The position numbers and the translations under genes were made by a program. 64,000 nt of DNA from Costus lasius. Taxonomy: Eukaryota; Streptophyta; Magnoliopsida; Zingiberales; Costaceae. The notes under the pieces were generated by a model that was not told where the DNA came from, made no database searches, and saw nothing but the letters and a program-made list of their open reading frames with translations. The stretch covers positions 70,770,556 to 70,834,555 of the forward strand of contig CM050449.1 in NCBI GenBank assembly GCA_027563935.2, written 5' to 3'. Positions 24,731 to 36,111 of this stretch are shown piece after piece. The stretch's first letter is position 1, and each line of letters begins with the position of its first letter.

Positions 24731-26178
24731 ATGTCTTTTCATCACAATTCATGGGCATTAGACAGAGGCAAGGTATACATGCCACAAGGTGAGCATAAAG
24801 ATTATTCACAACTTACTCTTGCAGAAATAGCGAAATTACACTCTTATTTTGTTACATGTAATATTTGTAAGTCTTCTGATCATTATACTTCTGATTGCAA
24901 ATTTTTAATACCTCAAAATTCCAATTTACCATGTTATCAAGATGATTATTATTATTCTAGTTGGGAAAATCAAACTTCTTTTGATGATTGCTCTGATCAT
25001 GTTTCCGTGTCATGCTTTGAGGATACTAAAAAATCTAGCTTAGATACTATGTTTGAAAGATTGATAGCTGATCAAGAAAAAATTATTGCTAATCAAAACC
25101 AAATTCTGAGCAATCAAAGTAAGCAAATTGAGGATCTTAAGGGTTCAGTTAATCAAATTTCTTTTCAAGAAGAATCTTTGACTGCTAATACTGAATTCCT
25201 AGAAACCCAGATTGCACAACAAGCTTGTTTATTTGAGTTTGATACTGAAGAAATTAATTTAGAAAATTTCCCCTGTGATCATGATTGTTTTGAAATTAAG
25301 CCTTATGTGAATATTAATGAATCTCCTTTAGATTTTGATTGTTGTGAAATTGATTCATCTGATAATTTATTTGAGGAAAAGGTTGAGAAATTGAAATTGA
25401 AAAACCTTCTTTTGATGATAATTATGATTTTGATGAAAACTTATTTATGGTTAAATCTGATGAGCATGATGAAGGTTCGAAAATTATAGACATTAATGAA
25501 CCCCATGGTGGTTTTGGTGATATTGTTGAAATTAATGATAAATCTTTTGTGGTTAACTCTGATTCTATTTATTCTTTTGTGAACATTGATAAATCTCATT
25601 ATGATTTTTCATATGTTTCTGATTTTGACTCTTCTGATGATGAATTATTTGTGGGAAGGCATGAAGAAATTGATTTTGTAGAGTCTCATCTTGATTTTGA
25701 TGATGATTTTGAAATTAGTAAATTATTTGATGATGTGCATGAGGAAATTGATAAAGATTTGAATGTTACAAACACTGATGAATCTCACTCTGATGTTTTG
25801 TCCATAACTTTTGTTGAATCTTTTGATGAATTTGAAGAATTGAGTTTTATTGAGGAATCTAATGAAAGACATAAAAATTATTTTGATGATCCAATGCTTA
25901 TATCTTTTGATCAAAGTCCTATGGAAATTGAAGATTTAAATTTGAAGAAAGGACTAATGATTTTACTCTTTGACAAATTTAGGAAGATTATTGAATATCC
26001 TTTTAGTAGAGTTGAAAATTTTGAATATTTTGATTTCTGCATACTTGAGAAAGCCACATTGATCATGATTTATATGAAATTCTGGATTTTTGGATTAGTG
26101 GCTAAAATTTTTGGACAAAGAAAATGCAAAAAATTGTTTGCTCTTTACTTTGGAACTGATTCACATGCTTCACCATGA
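24731..26178 (+). pseudogene. Acidic zinc-knuckle ORF of the non-autonomous Athila element (one frameshift)
   Basis: The start is the ATG at 24731 (MSFHHNSWALDRGKVYMPQ); the upstream part of the open frame begins at a TTG. Features in order: a novel N-terminus, a CX2CX4HX4C zinc knuckle (CNICKSSDHYTSDC, about residues 38-51), a Tyr/Trp-rich linker, a coiled coil (SLDTMFERLIADQEKII to about residue 148), then a long Asp/Glu/Ser/Phe-rich tail. The reading frame shifts near 25380-25450 and continues at 25447-26178, so the ancestral product was about 480 residues. The order knuckle, linker, coiled coil resembles the C-terminal part of Athila Gag; the acidic tail has no counterpart I recognise. 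There is no catalytic motif. It may be a rearranged Gag; no function is claimed. Confidence 0.7.
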
Positions 26179-26190
26179 TTTTTGATTTTT

Positions 26191-26235
26191 GGTCAAGCTA
26201 TGGACCTAAAATTAGCGCTTCTTGGGAGGCAACCC
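26191..26235 (+). other. Conserved Athila 3' block after the ORF
   Basis: GGTCAAGCTA ... AAATTAGCGCTT ... TTGGGAGGCAACCC follows the stop codon. The same block lies, inverted, at 36078-36122 at the end of Athila pol, so pol was replaced upstream of this point. Confidence 0.8.
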
Positions 26236-26325
26236 AAGCACTCTTACTTAGCTTAGCTTCTTTTATTTTTGTTTATTTTTAGAATTAATTTTTCTTTTCT
26301 CTTTGTAGGTGAAAATAAGTTTTGG

Positions 26326-26518
26326 CGCAAAATACGGCACTGTCGTAATCCATTTTACGGTACCGTATTTTCGATCCATTTTCGACAAAGAGTTTTATGG
26401 ATTTTACGGCACTGCCATAACATTTTTCACAGTACCATATTTTTTAGTCATTTTTAACCCAAGAGTTCTTTGTAAATTACGGCACTGCCGTAAGGGGTTT
26501 AACGGTACCGTATTTTAA
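26326..26518. repeat. Three tandem ~72-bp units carrying ACGG palindromes (internal)
   Basis: TACGGCAC starts at 26333, 26405 and 26478 (periods 72 and 73). Each unit holds a TACGGCACTGCCGTAA-type palindrome and, about 20 bases on, an ACGGTACCGTATTTT-type palindrome. The units match the arrays inside the Athila LTRs. Confidence 0.85.
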
Positions 26519-28841
26519 CTATGCAGTCTGCTTATTGAGTAGGTGATTTCTTCCTACGATTTTAGGAAACTGGGATGTCAAAAATTTTAATCTTTGGCAC
26601 GACATGGAAGTACTCATCTTTGTCTATCATCTGGATATTTTTTCTGAATTTTAAAGTCCATGGATCATTCTAAAACCCATAGCAACTTTTCGATTTTGAT
26701 TAATTTATGTAGTAGTTTTCTTCTGACTAATCTGATTTACACTTTTCCCGCAACGTTTTGAGATGCTTAAATAAGTTGAAACCCAGATTTTTCACTTGGA
26801 ATATGAAGTTCGTGTGTCGTTGTATCTTATGGAATAGTTATTTTCATGAAAATATTTTCTGATCATTCTAGGACACATGGTAACTTTTCAAATTTGATTA
26901 ATTTTTGTGCAGTTTTTGTAGTTTTTAATCTGAGTAGCCTTCTTTCTGCTAATGCCCTAAATTCCTGACAGATTTTGATCCTTTGTTTTTGATACATCTG
27001 AAAAGAACATATCTTATTCTATTACATGGTTCTGTTTATTTTCTATTTGGATCATTAAATTTTATTCTAGGGTATGGCTACTTTTCATAAAAAAAATTCA
27101 AAAACTACACAGTTTGTTTTCTACTTGTTATTGCTTCTTTTGCCTCCAGATTCAGAAATCTTCAAGAGCAACTGTCTTCCACCTCTAGCCACCACTGCAT
27201 CTGCCTCTGACATCACTGTATCCTGCCGTCGACACTGGATTATACCATATGCAGATTTTTCCCTCTTCTGCTGCCTCTTATTATATTAATTTGATTTATT
27301 TATGCAGCAGACTCTTCATTAGTGACTGATTTTTTTTTTATCTATGTAGCATTATTTCTGGCACCCACCGGCCGACGATCTCACCTCCAGGACTGTGGTC
27401 TCTAGCAGGCCACTAGAGATTACTCACTCTACTGTCGGCACCACCACCATCATTGCTAACAGCTTTTCAGATAGCATCTATTCCACCTCTGCTTCTTGAC
27501 TGCTCGACTCTTTCCACTGGCATCCTCTTCAGACCTCCGGCGACATCTCTGATTCTTCTTTGATAAAATTATTTTTATCATTATTATTTTTAGAGACTAT
27601 TTTCAGACTGAGCCTTATGTATCTTAAATTGTGCAGGTAAAATTTTCAAAAGGCACATCTTTGGACCTAGCAGCATCTGCCCCGACACTATTTTTGATCT
27701 GAGCCTTATGTATATTCGGCCTAAGCCTGCTATATAGTCTTGTGAGTATTGTTTACACTCCCTTGTTTTCATGATTATTTTATATGATTTGCATCTTTGA
27801 TTTTCTTTAGATGTACATGAGATTTCTATTCTATAGGGTTGCTTAATTCTATCACTTTACACCCTTTGCATTGTTTGAGCCTTATATGATTATACGGTTA
27901 TATCACTTTACATCTCATGATTGTTGAGTTTGATGCTTCTACACCTCTATGACCACCGAGACTACTGTTCTGTTTCACATGCTTATCTTTCTTTTCGATA
28001 TGGTTATATGATGATGAATGGATTTAAATTCATGATTAGAGAAAAAACCCTATCATGTTAGATTTATTTCTTCAATGCATATCTATCTTTGAAATTTGAC
28101 ATTGGTTGATGTATGAAATTTTGGGTAGATGTGTTATTTGATGAATAAGATCTAAAGGTGAAACTACTCCTTTAAATAAAATGAGCATATGAGTATGATT
28201 TGTGAGTTGATGTCAATTGATCAACCTAGTAGATGTTTAGTCTATTTTGCTATTTGTTGGGAAATAAGAATCCAAGATCCAAAAAAATAGTGAGAGACTC
28301 CCCTACTTGGCACTATGTAAAATCGATAGTGGTACCTAAGACATGGGTTGAAGTCTATGCATAAAAAATAATGAGAGTAAAAAATAATAAGACTCCTCTA
28401 CTTGCCACTGTGTAAAATTGATAGTGGTACGGAAGACAAGAGTTGAAGTCAAAAATAAAAAGTGTGTATCTAAGTGGGTACATGCCATCTTCACAAAAAC
28501 AAACAAAATACATAAAAAAGGAAAAAAATCATGTGTGGAAAAAGATCTTGGAAACCTAATTCTTGTAAACAAAAGCATGATAGATTTGAACTAAAACTGG
28601 GTGAAATCATGAGATTGAAAATTCTATTTATTATACAAGTTGCAAAGTTTTATTGATTGAATTGTTGATCTAGAGGATTAAATTCTAAGAATGATATGTT
28701 TATTTGAAGTTTTGTGAAACAATTGATGGAATTTTTCATTGATGATTGTATTTTAGAAATTTATTGAGCATTGAAAGGTTTATCTTTTAATCAATTTTTT
28801 ATTTTTGCTTGAGGACAAGCAAAGTTTGAGCCTTATGTATT
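26519..28841 (+). other. Long 3' noncoding region of the non-autonomous Athila element
   Basis: No supported gene. The right part (about 28200-28841) matches, inverted, 34772-35460 of the Athila element, including GTGAGAGACTCCCCTACTTGGC and the final GCTTGAGGACAAGCAAAGTT. The middle (27100-27560) is a pyrimidine-rich stretch of unknown origin. Confidence 0.65.
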
Positions 28842-31800
28842 TGATGACACCAAAATATATAGTATATTTTGTATCATTTTCTATACCTTTTCATGCTAAA
28901 TTGAAGTTCTTTTTGCTTATTTTTATTCTAAATTCATCAAATATTGCAAAGTCTACTTCTATTTTGGTTTTTCATGGTTTTCAGGTAAAAAGGCACTATT
29001 TCAAAGAGTTTTCAAGCAAAATCAAACACATAAAAGAGTTACCATCATCAAGAGGAGGTCACCCAAGAAATTTCACACAAAACGGAGCAACTCAGCAAAA
29101 TACGGCAGTGCCGTAATCCATTTTACGGTACCGTAATTTCAGATAGTACCGTAAAATCAGAACACTGCCGTAATTTGGAGGATTTTTCAAACAGAAAGTT
29201 TTTATGATTTTACGGCACTGTCGTAAAGAATTACACTGCCGTATTTTGTAGCGCTTTCAGAACATAAACCTTTGATGATTTGACGGCACGGCCGTAAACG
29301 ATTCTACGGTACCGTATTTCCCTGGCGATCCAGACTAGAGAACTCGTCCGATTTTACGGTACCATCGAGAAATATTTTACGGGACGTAATTTTGACTTTC
29401 GGTGCACATAATGCAAATACGGCATTGCCCTAAAATATTACACGGCCATAATGTCCACTCAAAATCGCGAGTTTTCCGCGGTTGAAACTTGTTCGGGCCA
29501 TAATTTTGATCTAGAGCTCTAAATTGGAATCTGAAAGTTGTTGCCGCTTCGTCTTTAAGAGGAGAAGACACACGCACCGAAAGAAGGAACGTTTATCCAG
29601 AATTGAGGGAGTAATCAATAGAGAGGCGGTAAGGGTTTGGCTTCATGCCGAGAGGCGTGGAGGCCACCTCCGGTCATGATTTTCACGCATAAGCTTCGCC
29701 CAGAGGAGAGGAGGACACCACAAATGTTACAGAGCAAGAGGAGGCCGGACAGAGGAGAAATCAACGAAAGAGCATCTCAGGCACTATTCATCAAAGCAAA
29801 TTACGGCTGTAATTTACAGCCGTGTTGTAACGTTGTTTCTCCTTTCTCTTGGTTTTCTTATCACTCTAAGACTATGATTCATTGCATTTCTTTCTCCATG
29901 CTTGCTTAGACATATTGTGGGACATGGGGTGTAATCCCCTTGATTTTTAATGATTAGATAATCTTTTCTTTCGTCATGATAATTCTACTTTGATAATTTT
30001 ACCTATGCGATTATTGTTCTAAGTTTCTCCTTAGTTTACTTTTTGTCATCATGAATAGAGTTCTTGCATTAAGGACCGAAAGGTGACATGCTTGAGAACT
30101 GGAACCCTAAAATTGATTAATAAGAACTCACCGTAAGAAATTAGGTTAAGTTCTTATTTCTTTATTTTTAGATGACTAATTGCCTTGATGATGATTATGA
30201 ACCTAAGATTAAGTTAGTGTGTCAAACGTGGAGATCTTGCATGAAAGTGTTGGGGTATGCCCTTAAGGCTAATGTTTGAGGCCTTGGGATTGTATCAGTA
30301 TCATGTATAAACTCTATGTTTATAAAGGCAATGGTTGTTATTCAGGTTGTTACATTATCTGCTGCAATATGTATACTTCTGAATAATGTCTCAATGCTGT
30401 TCAGCTTGGCTGACATGCAGTTTTGTCCTTAGTCGAGATATCTTGGTGAACATGAGACAGCCTTGATATGATTGAGACTAATATGTGTTCTAATCTTATA
30501 GGATGCTTCGAGCATGGAATAAGATGTAGACTCATGGGTACATTGGATGTACTGGACAGACCCTACTTAGGATATTCGATTGCTTGTCACAATGTGAATA
30601 ATCCTTGTATGCAAACAAGTGGCATATTTCCTCTGACTTGAGATCACTTGTGTTTCTAAATGATGATTGGCATTGTTTTGAGGTAGTTCAATATCATTTG
30701 AAACATAATGGTTATAGACTATCTTGGATAATGAGCATGAGTCATGTTAGGGCACTAGTGATAGATATAGGATTGCCGTCTCCTTGTTTGGAGTGTGATG
30801 TTCTGAAGGGGCCCCCTGGATGAGATGATTGAGAAAGTGTATGGCCATACCCAGATGACTATCTTCATCTGATCTAATCATTCTCATCATATTGGAATTA
30901 CAGGCTTGACACGCTTGTCCAATAAGAACATCCAGTGGCAAAGGAAACACATATGTCAAGTGACTTGGGTTCACACTTGTGCTGTGGTTTGGGTGTAGTC
31001 TTGGAAGACTCTTTCCTTTATATCGGGAGACAGTGATGTGTTGCTAGATACCCCTCACTGATCATGATAACGTAAGTTATCGTTACCGACATTTAAAGGA
31101 AACCCTTAGGGTCGCACAATTTGATGATATGGCTTACTTAAGTCAGATCGTGTGGACTGAATTGTTTTGGTTCAGTTTAATGGGATTTAAACTCTGATTG
31201 TAAGTGAGATCTGGTCTGATCATGTTTGATTGATTAGGGCTTGAGATCGGTAAGCTTCGATCGAGAGAATTGATGCTAGATCGATGAGATCAAGAGCATC
31301 AAGAGATGAATGGTTAGATCTTGAGCCTTATGGTTTAATATGATCTAGACCAATGCTTGGTTTGATTTGGTCTTTAGACCAAATGAGATTGAACCGGTTC
31401 ATCATGTGAACGCTTGGTTCAAAGAGGAGAATGTTGCGACTTGTTCACTTGGTGTGAACGCTTGAACACATTGAGGGTTTACTATTTTTGGAAGTTATGT
31501 TTCCAAAATAGAAAACACGCCTCACGTTCGAGAGCATTGCTCTATTCTCGCTCGCATCTTCCTCTTGTCGCCTCTCTCCTCTCGTGTGGTGAGTCTTTAC
31601 GCTCAAGGAGGATTCGGCCTAGCCAAGAGATCATCTCATCTTCCCTTCAAGCGATCAGGAGACTTGGAGACCCTTGCTAGCACAAGGAACGACAAGGAAA
31701 AAGCCATCAATCACCTTGTGTGTGGTTTCTTTGGAGAAGAAGCACACGCTTCTTTGCTTCCAAGTCGCCATCCAAGAAATGGCATTGGTATGATCTCTCT

Positions 31801-32431
31801 TTTGATCTATACAAGTTTTACAAGTTGATCATATATTCATGCTAATCGATCCTTAGAAACCCTAGCTTCCGCTATGCAAAAAGTTTTAATCTGCGCATAT
31901 TAGGGTTTCGCCCCCCTTTAGGGACTTTCAGAAAGTGAGGATCGGAACGTTGGAGAACCATAGGTAGAACTTGTGTTGAGTCTCGGGTGCACGAAAGTGA
32001 TCCTTGAGATTCCGCTTGAGACAATCAACCTAGAATTCGAATGCACGAAAGTGATCTTGAGTTCTTTGATTGATGATTTACTTATCATTAGCCTGGGATA
32101 AGTCTTGTGCAAAAGCGAAGATTGGTCCCTGCATGATTATCTGCACGAAAGTGAGATGATCCCTTTATGAAGTAAATTAAGTCTTTATCATGATAAAATT
32201 AGACTGACGACCTTTTATTTATATCTAATCATTGAAATCAAGGTGGATGAAACCCTAATCCCATATTTATCTCTCTGATTTACTTTACACTCTTTCCGTT
32301 GATTATTGCATCATATTCAGTTTACGTAGCTAGTAAGAATACAATTATTTGGTACTTAACAATAAGGTCTCTGTGGTTCGATATCTTTCTTTATTACTTC
32401 GATAATTTCGTGCACTTGCGGAAACCTATCA
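28842..32431 (+). repeat. 3' LTR of the non-autonomous Athila element, split by a solo LTR
   Basis: Starts TGATGACACC, ends GGAAACCTATCA. It is broken at 30247/30248 by a copia solo LTR and resumes at 31931. The sequence before it (CAAAGTTTGAGCCTTATGTATT) lacks the G-run usual for a polypurine tract. Confidence 0.9.
30248..31930 (+). repeat. Solo LTR of the Tork/Angela-like copia family
   Basis: Begins TGTTGGGGTATGCCC and ends GGGACTTTCA, flanked by the duplication GAAAG (30243-30247 and 31931-31935). It is closest to the LTR at 51136-52784 (inverted relative to it). With no internal region left, it is a product of LTR-LTR recombination. ORFs inside it are not genes. Confidence 0.92.
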
Positions 32432-32890
32432 CCTACTCATGTGTGTCACCTTCAAAAGTATTTATATGGCCTTCGGCAAGCTCCACGTGTGTGGTTCCAT
32501 CGCCTCGGGGAATGGCTTCAACAACAGGGCTTTATGGGTTCCAAACAGATACATCATTATTCTATCGCTGCGACTCCTGATCTAAGACCTATGTTCTCAT
32601 ATATGTTGATGACATTCTCGTCACTGGCGATAATGCGGCGCACATCACCAACTTACTATCTACTCTAGGTACCGAATTCGCTATTCGAGATCTTGGCATT
32701 GCACACTATTTCCTTGGCATTGAGTTGTCGTCTCATCCCCATGGCTCTCTTCTCAAGCAGAGCAAATATATCTTGGAATTACTTCAACGTACCAAGATGG
32801 ATGCCGCCCGACCCATTTCTACACCAATTGCGGCTGATATCAAAGTTGATGCGTCTTCTCCCATGATTGACCCTACACTCTACAGAAGCA
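32432..32890 (+). pseudogene. Ale/Retrofit-like copia reverse transcriptase, continuation
   Basis: Continues the gene broken at 22568: HVCHLQKYLYGLRQAPRVW, then after a one-base frame change near 32530 and a stop near 32582, the catalytic YVDDILVTGD and AHYFLGIELSSHPHG, and ends at DPTLYRS. At 32890/32891 it is interrupted again, by an Athila LTR. RNase H and the 3' LTR are beyond the window. Confidence 0.85.
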
Positions 32891-34771
32891 TGTTGTGTCC
32901 GCAAGTGTATGGATACTCGAAGTAATAAAGAAAGTATCGAATCTACAGGGACCTATGTTGTTGAGTACCGAATAATTAATTTTTTACTATTTAGGCAATC
33001 GAAAGAGTGCAAACTAGCAAACGAAGACCAAAGCGTTGAAACGGAATTATCAGAGAGATAAGTTGGGACTAGGGTTTCGTTCACTTTAATTTTTATGACT
33101 AGACATGAATAGAGATTTCATCAGTTTAATTTTATCATGACAAAGATGCAATTTACTTGAATACAAGGATTATCTCACTTTCGTGCAGACAACCATGCTG
33201 GGATAAATCTTCGCTCTCGCACAAGAGTCGTCCCAATGCTAATGATAAGTAAATGAACAAACTGAGAACTCAAGGATCACTTTCGTGCATCCGAGTTCTA
33301 AGTCGATAATCTCTAGTGAAATTTCAAGGATCACTTTCGTGCTTCTGAATCTCGACACTAGTTTTACTCAAGCTTCTCTAACGTTCCGATCTTTGCTTTC
33401 GCACAAGATCTCCACGTTTGAAGGCTTAGACTCAATCCTAGATTTATATTATTATCATGGCATTTAGCTTACTAAAATCAAACAAACAAGAACTAACCTA
33501 AAAAGGGTTCCTATCATGCAATTCTAGGGTTCCAAATTCTCAAGCCATTACTTTTCAGTCAATTGTGAAAATTCTAAATACATAAATAATAATATAGATC
33601 TAAGGAGAGTCTAAGGACAAAACATCACATGAGTAAAATCATCATGCTAAGATTAAACAAGATGAAAAAATAGAAAAGATAGTCATCTAGTCATTAAAAC
33701 CCAAGTGAATTATTCCCCCATGTCCCAAAAGAGGTTTAATCTATCATAGAGGGAAGATTACAATGATTCATGATGAAGAAAATCAAAATAGAGGAGTAAA
33801 AATTACGTTACGGCCATAAACTTCTTTACGGCCGTAATCTGGGCGAATAGTGGCAGCGCTCAATTTTTTAGTGATTTCTCCTCCGTCTGATCTCTGATCA
33901 CGTTGAAACTTTAGGTGCTCCTTCTCCTCCTCTATGCATAGCTTCCACTCAAATTTCAAAGCTAGAGATGCACTGTACGCTTCCCGGCGGCGAAACCTAG
34001 GGCGGCGGCGTGTGAGGCGATTTCTCTCTCTATGGTGAATGAAAATTAGGGCTTTTGGTGTGCTTGGCTTTGCCTCCTTGATGGCTCCCTTTCGCCTCCT
34101 TATAGCTTTGAGTATTAGGGCCTAGATCATACGCAATCAACCACGCAAAAATCGGGCTTCGGAGTTGACCGGGAAAGTCGTGAGTAGCATCGTAATTACA
34201 GCCGTAATGGTTTTTACGGCAGTGCCGTAATCTGGACAGTCAGGTCTTGGCGTGAAATCTTCTGGAATTACGGTACCGTAATGTTCTTTACGGTAGTGCC
34301 GTAATGTCAAAATCTTTCGGGTTAAAAATTGACCTGAAATACGGTACCTTAATGTTCCTTACGGTAGTACCGTAATCTCCACCAATCCTTTGATCAAAAA
34401 CGCTCCAAAATATGGCACCGTAAAGATGTTTACGGTAGTGCCGTAATCATATGACATTCTCTGCCTGGAAAACCTCCAAATTACGGTACCGTAAAGAATA
34501 TATTGGAGGTGCCGTAATTTCATCTAAAGCTCCAAATCTTCTGAAATTTGACCTGTGATCTCCTTTTGATGTTGTGAATTCAATTATGTACTTGGATTGC
34601 TCGAAATCAACTGAAAACATTCCTTTTTACCTGAAAATCATTAAAAATAGAAAAGAGTGTAGATTCTGCAAATATTGATAAAAAGGGCATAAAAATAAGA
34701 GAAGTCTATGAGTATGACACAAAACCATCAACAAAATGGCATAGAAATTACGATAAATTTTGGTGTCATCA
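32891..34771 (-). repeat. 3' LTR of the right Athila element
   Basis: On the plus strand it starts TGTTGTGTCCGC and ends GGTGTCATCA. Inserted into copia RT after AAGCA (32886-32890); the matching duplication would lie beyond the window. It carries the best-preserved ACGG array. Confidence 0.9.
34165..34530. repeat. Five ~72-bp units with ACGG palindromes in Athila LTR
   Basis: TTACGGYAGTRCCGTAA-type palindromes start at 34214, 34288, 34359 and 34430, with a fifth decayed unit near 34501 (steps 74, 71, 71, 71). A second palindrome (TTACGGTACCGTAA) lies about 25 bases before each. Confidence 0.85.
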
Positions 34772-36111
34772 AACACATAAGGCTCAAACTTTGCTTGTCC
34801 TCAAGCAAAAACCAAGAAAATTCAAAAATTGATCATAGGCATAGACTTTCTCTTGGAAAATAAATTTCTAACATACAATCACTAATGAAAAAATCTTCAT
34901 TAATTGCATTATAAAATTTTAAAATAGATATATCATCTTGTAAATCTAATTATGAAGATCCACAACTTAGTCGAATAAAACGTCGCAACTTGCATAAAAG
35001 AAAGAATTTCAATCTCAAGACTTTATCCAATTTTCAGTTTAGGTTTATCATACTTTTGCCTACAGGAATAGGATATCCAAAATCTTTTTCCACTCATATT
35101 TTTCTTTTTATTTTTGTTTATTTTTGTTTATTTTTGTTTATTTTTTCTTTTTTTTGTTTTTTTTGCATTAATCACATTCTCTAATTCGATTACCACCTTT
35201 TTTCTGGTGACGAAATCGGAGTACACTGACCACATAGTCAGTGTAATAGAACTCATGTCTTTTTAGTATTGGGAGTTTTCACCAAAGACAGCGGAGTTAA
35301 TGTGAATAGATTCCTCTCATATATATATATATATATTTTTTTAGACTTCAACCTAGGTCATTCGGTACGACTGTCAATTTTACACAGTGCCAAGTAGGGG
35401 AGTCTCTCACTATTTTTGTGGATTTTGGATTCTTTTTCTCAACAAATAGTAAAATAAACAAAACCTCAATTAGACTAATCAATCAATATCAATTCAAATA
35501 TTTATACTATATGCTGATTTTATTCAAGAAGTAGTTTCACTTTTAAATCAAATTTTTCAAATAACATATCTCCCTAAAACCCTACTCCTCAACCAATGAA
35601 GAATTTCGAAAGTAGATATGTATAAGAGAAATAAATTCGACATGATAGGCCTTATTCTAGTCTCAATTTTGGATTCATTCAACAACATCAATCATCAATA
35701 ATTACAAAAGTGATTCAAAACCACAAATCATCACATCATCATCAAACATTAACATGTCATGTCATTAAAGTATTATCAAGTGAATACAACCATATTGAAG
35801 ATCAACAAGAAAAGTGTGAAAAGTAGAGTAGTAGTGACGGCGGACACAGATATGTAGAAGAAGCGTCCTTCTCTTCAACACATGAAATATCAATAAGATG
35901 TAGAAAATGAAAAACAAAAGATAAAAGGGGAAAGAGATACTCACAAGACTCTACTCACTCACGCCTTTGGGTTTCTTCCACCAAAGTTTGTTTACCTACA
36001 AAAATTAAAAATTTGCTCTGAGAAGAAAACCTAGATAAAAGTAAACAAAAGAAAGTAAAAATAAAGTTAGAAAGCTCGGGTTGCCTCCCAATAAGCGCTA
36101 ATTTAAGGTCA
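34772..36111 (-). other. 3' noncoding region of the right Athila element
   Basis: No env-like ORF of useful length is present although some Athila elements carry one. It contains an AT dinucleotide run (about 35318-35336) and TTTATTTTTG repeats (about 35100-35150). The left half matches 28200-28841 inverted. Confidence 0.7.

Larger units (their letters stand above)
22569..32431 (+). mobile_element. Complete non-autonomous Athila-type element
   Basis: LTRs at 22569-24470 and 28842-32431; the second becomes 1,902 bases, the same as the first, once the 1,683-base solo LTR and its 5-base duplication are removed. Flanking pentamers TCTAC (22564-22568) and CCTAC (32432-32436) match at four of five positions. 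A tRNA-Asp-type primer site follows the 5' LTR. The internal 4.4 kb has one frameshifted acidic ORF and no protease, reverse transcriptase or integrase. Its 3' noncoding region is homologous to that of the Athila element at 34772-36122, which marks it as a parasite of that family. It sits inside copia reverse transcriptase. Confidence 0.88.

Noticed and set aside
35300..35340. AT dinucleotide run as a possible origin or promoter
   Set aside because: A simple microsatellite in Athila noncoding DNA with nothing else to support a function.
34772..36111. Env-like gene downstream of Athila pol
   Set aside because: No ORF of adequate length and no membrane segments; the region is noncoding.
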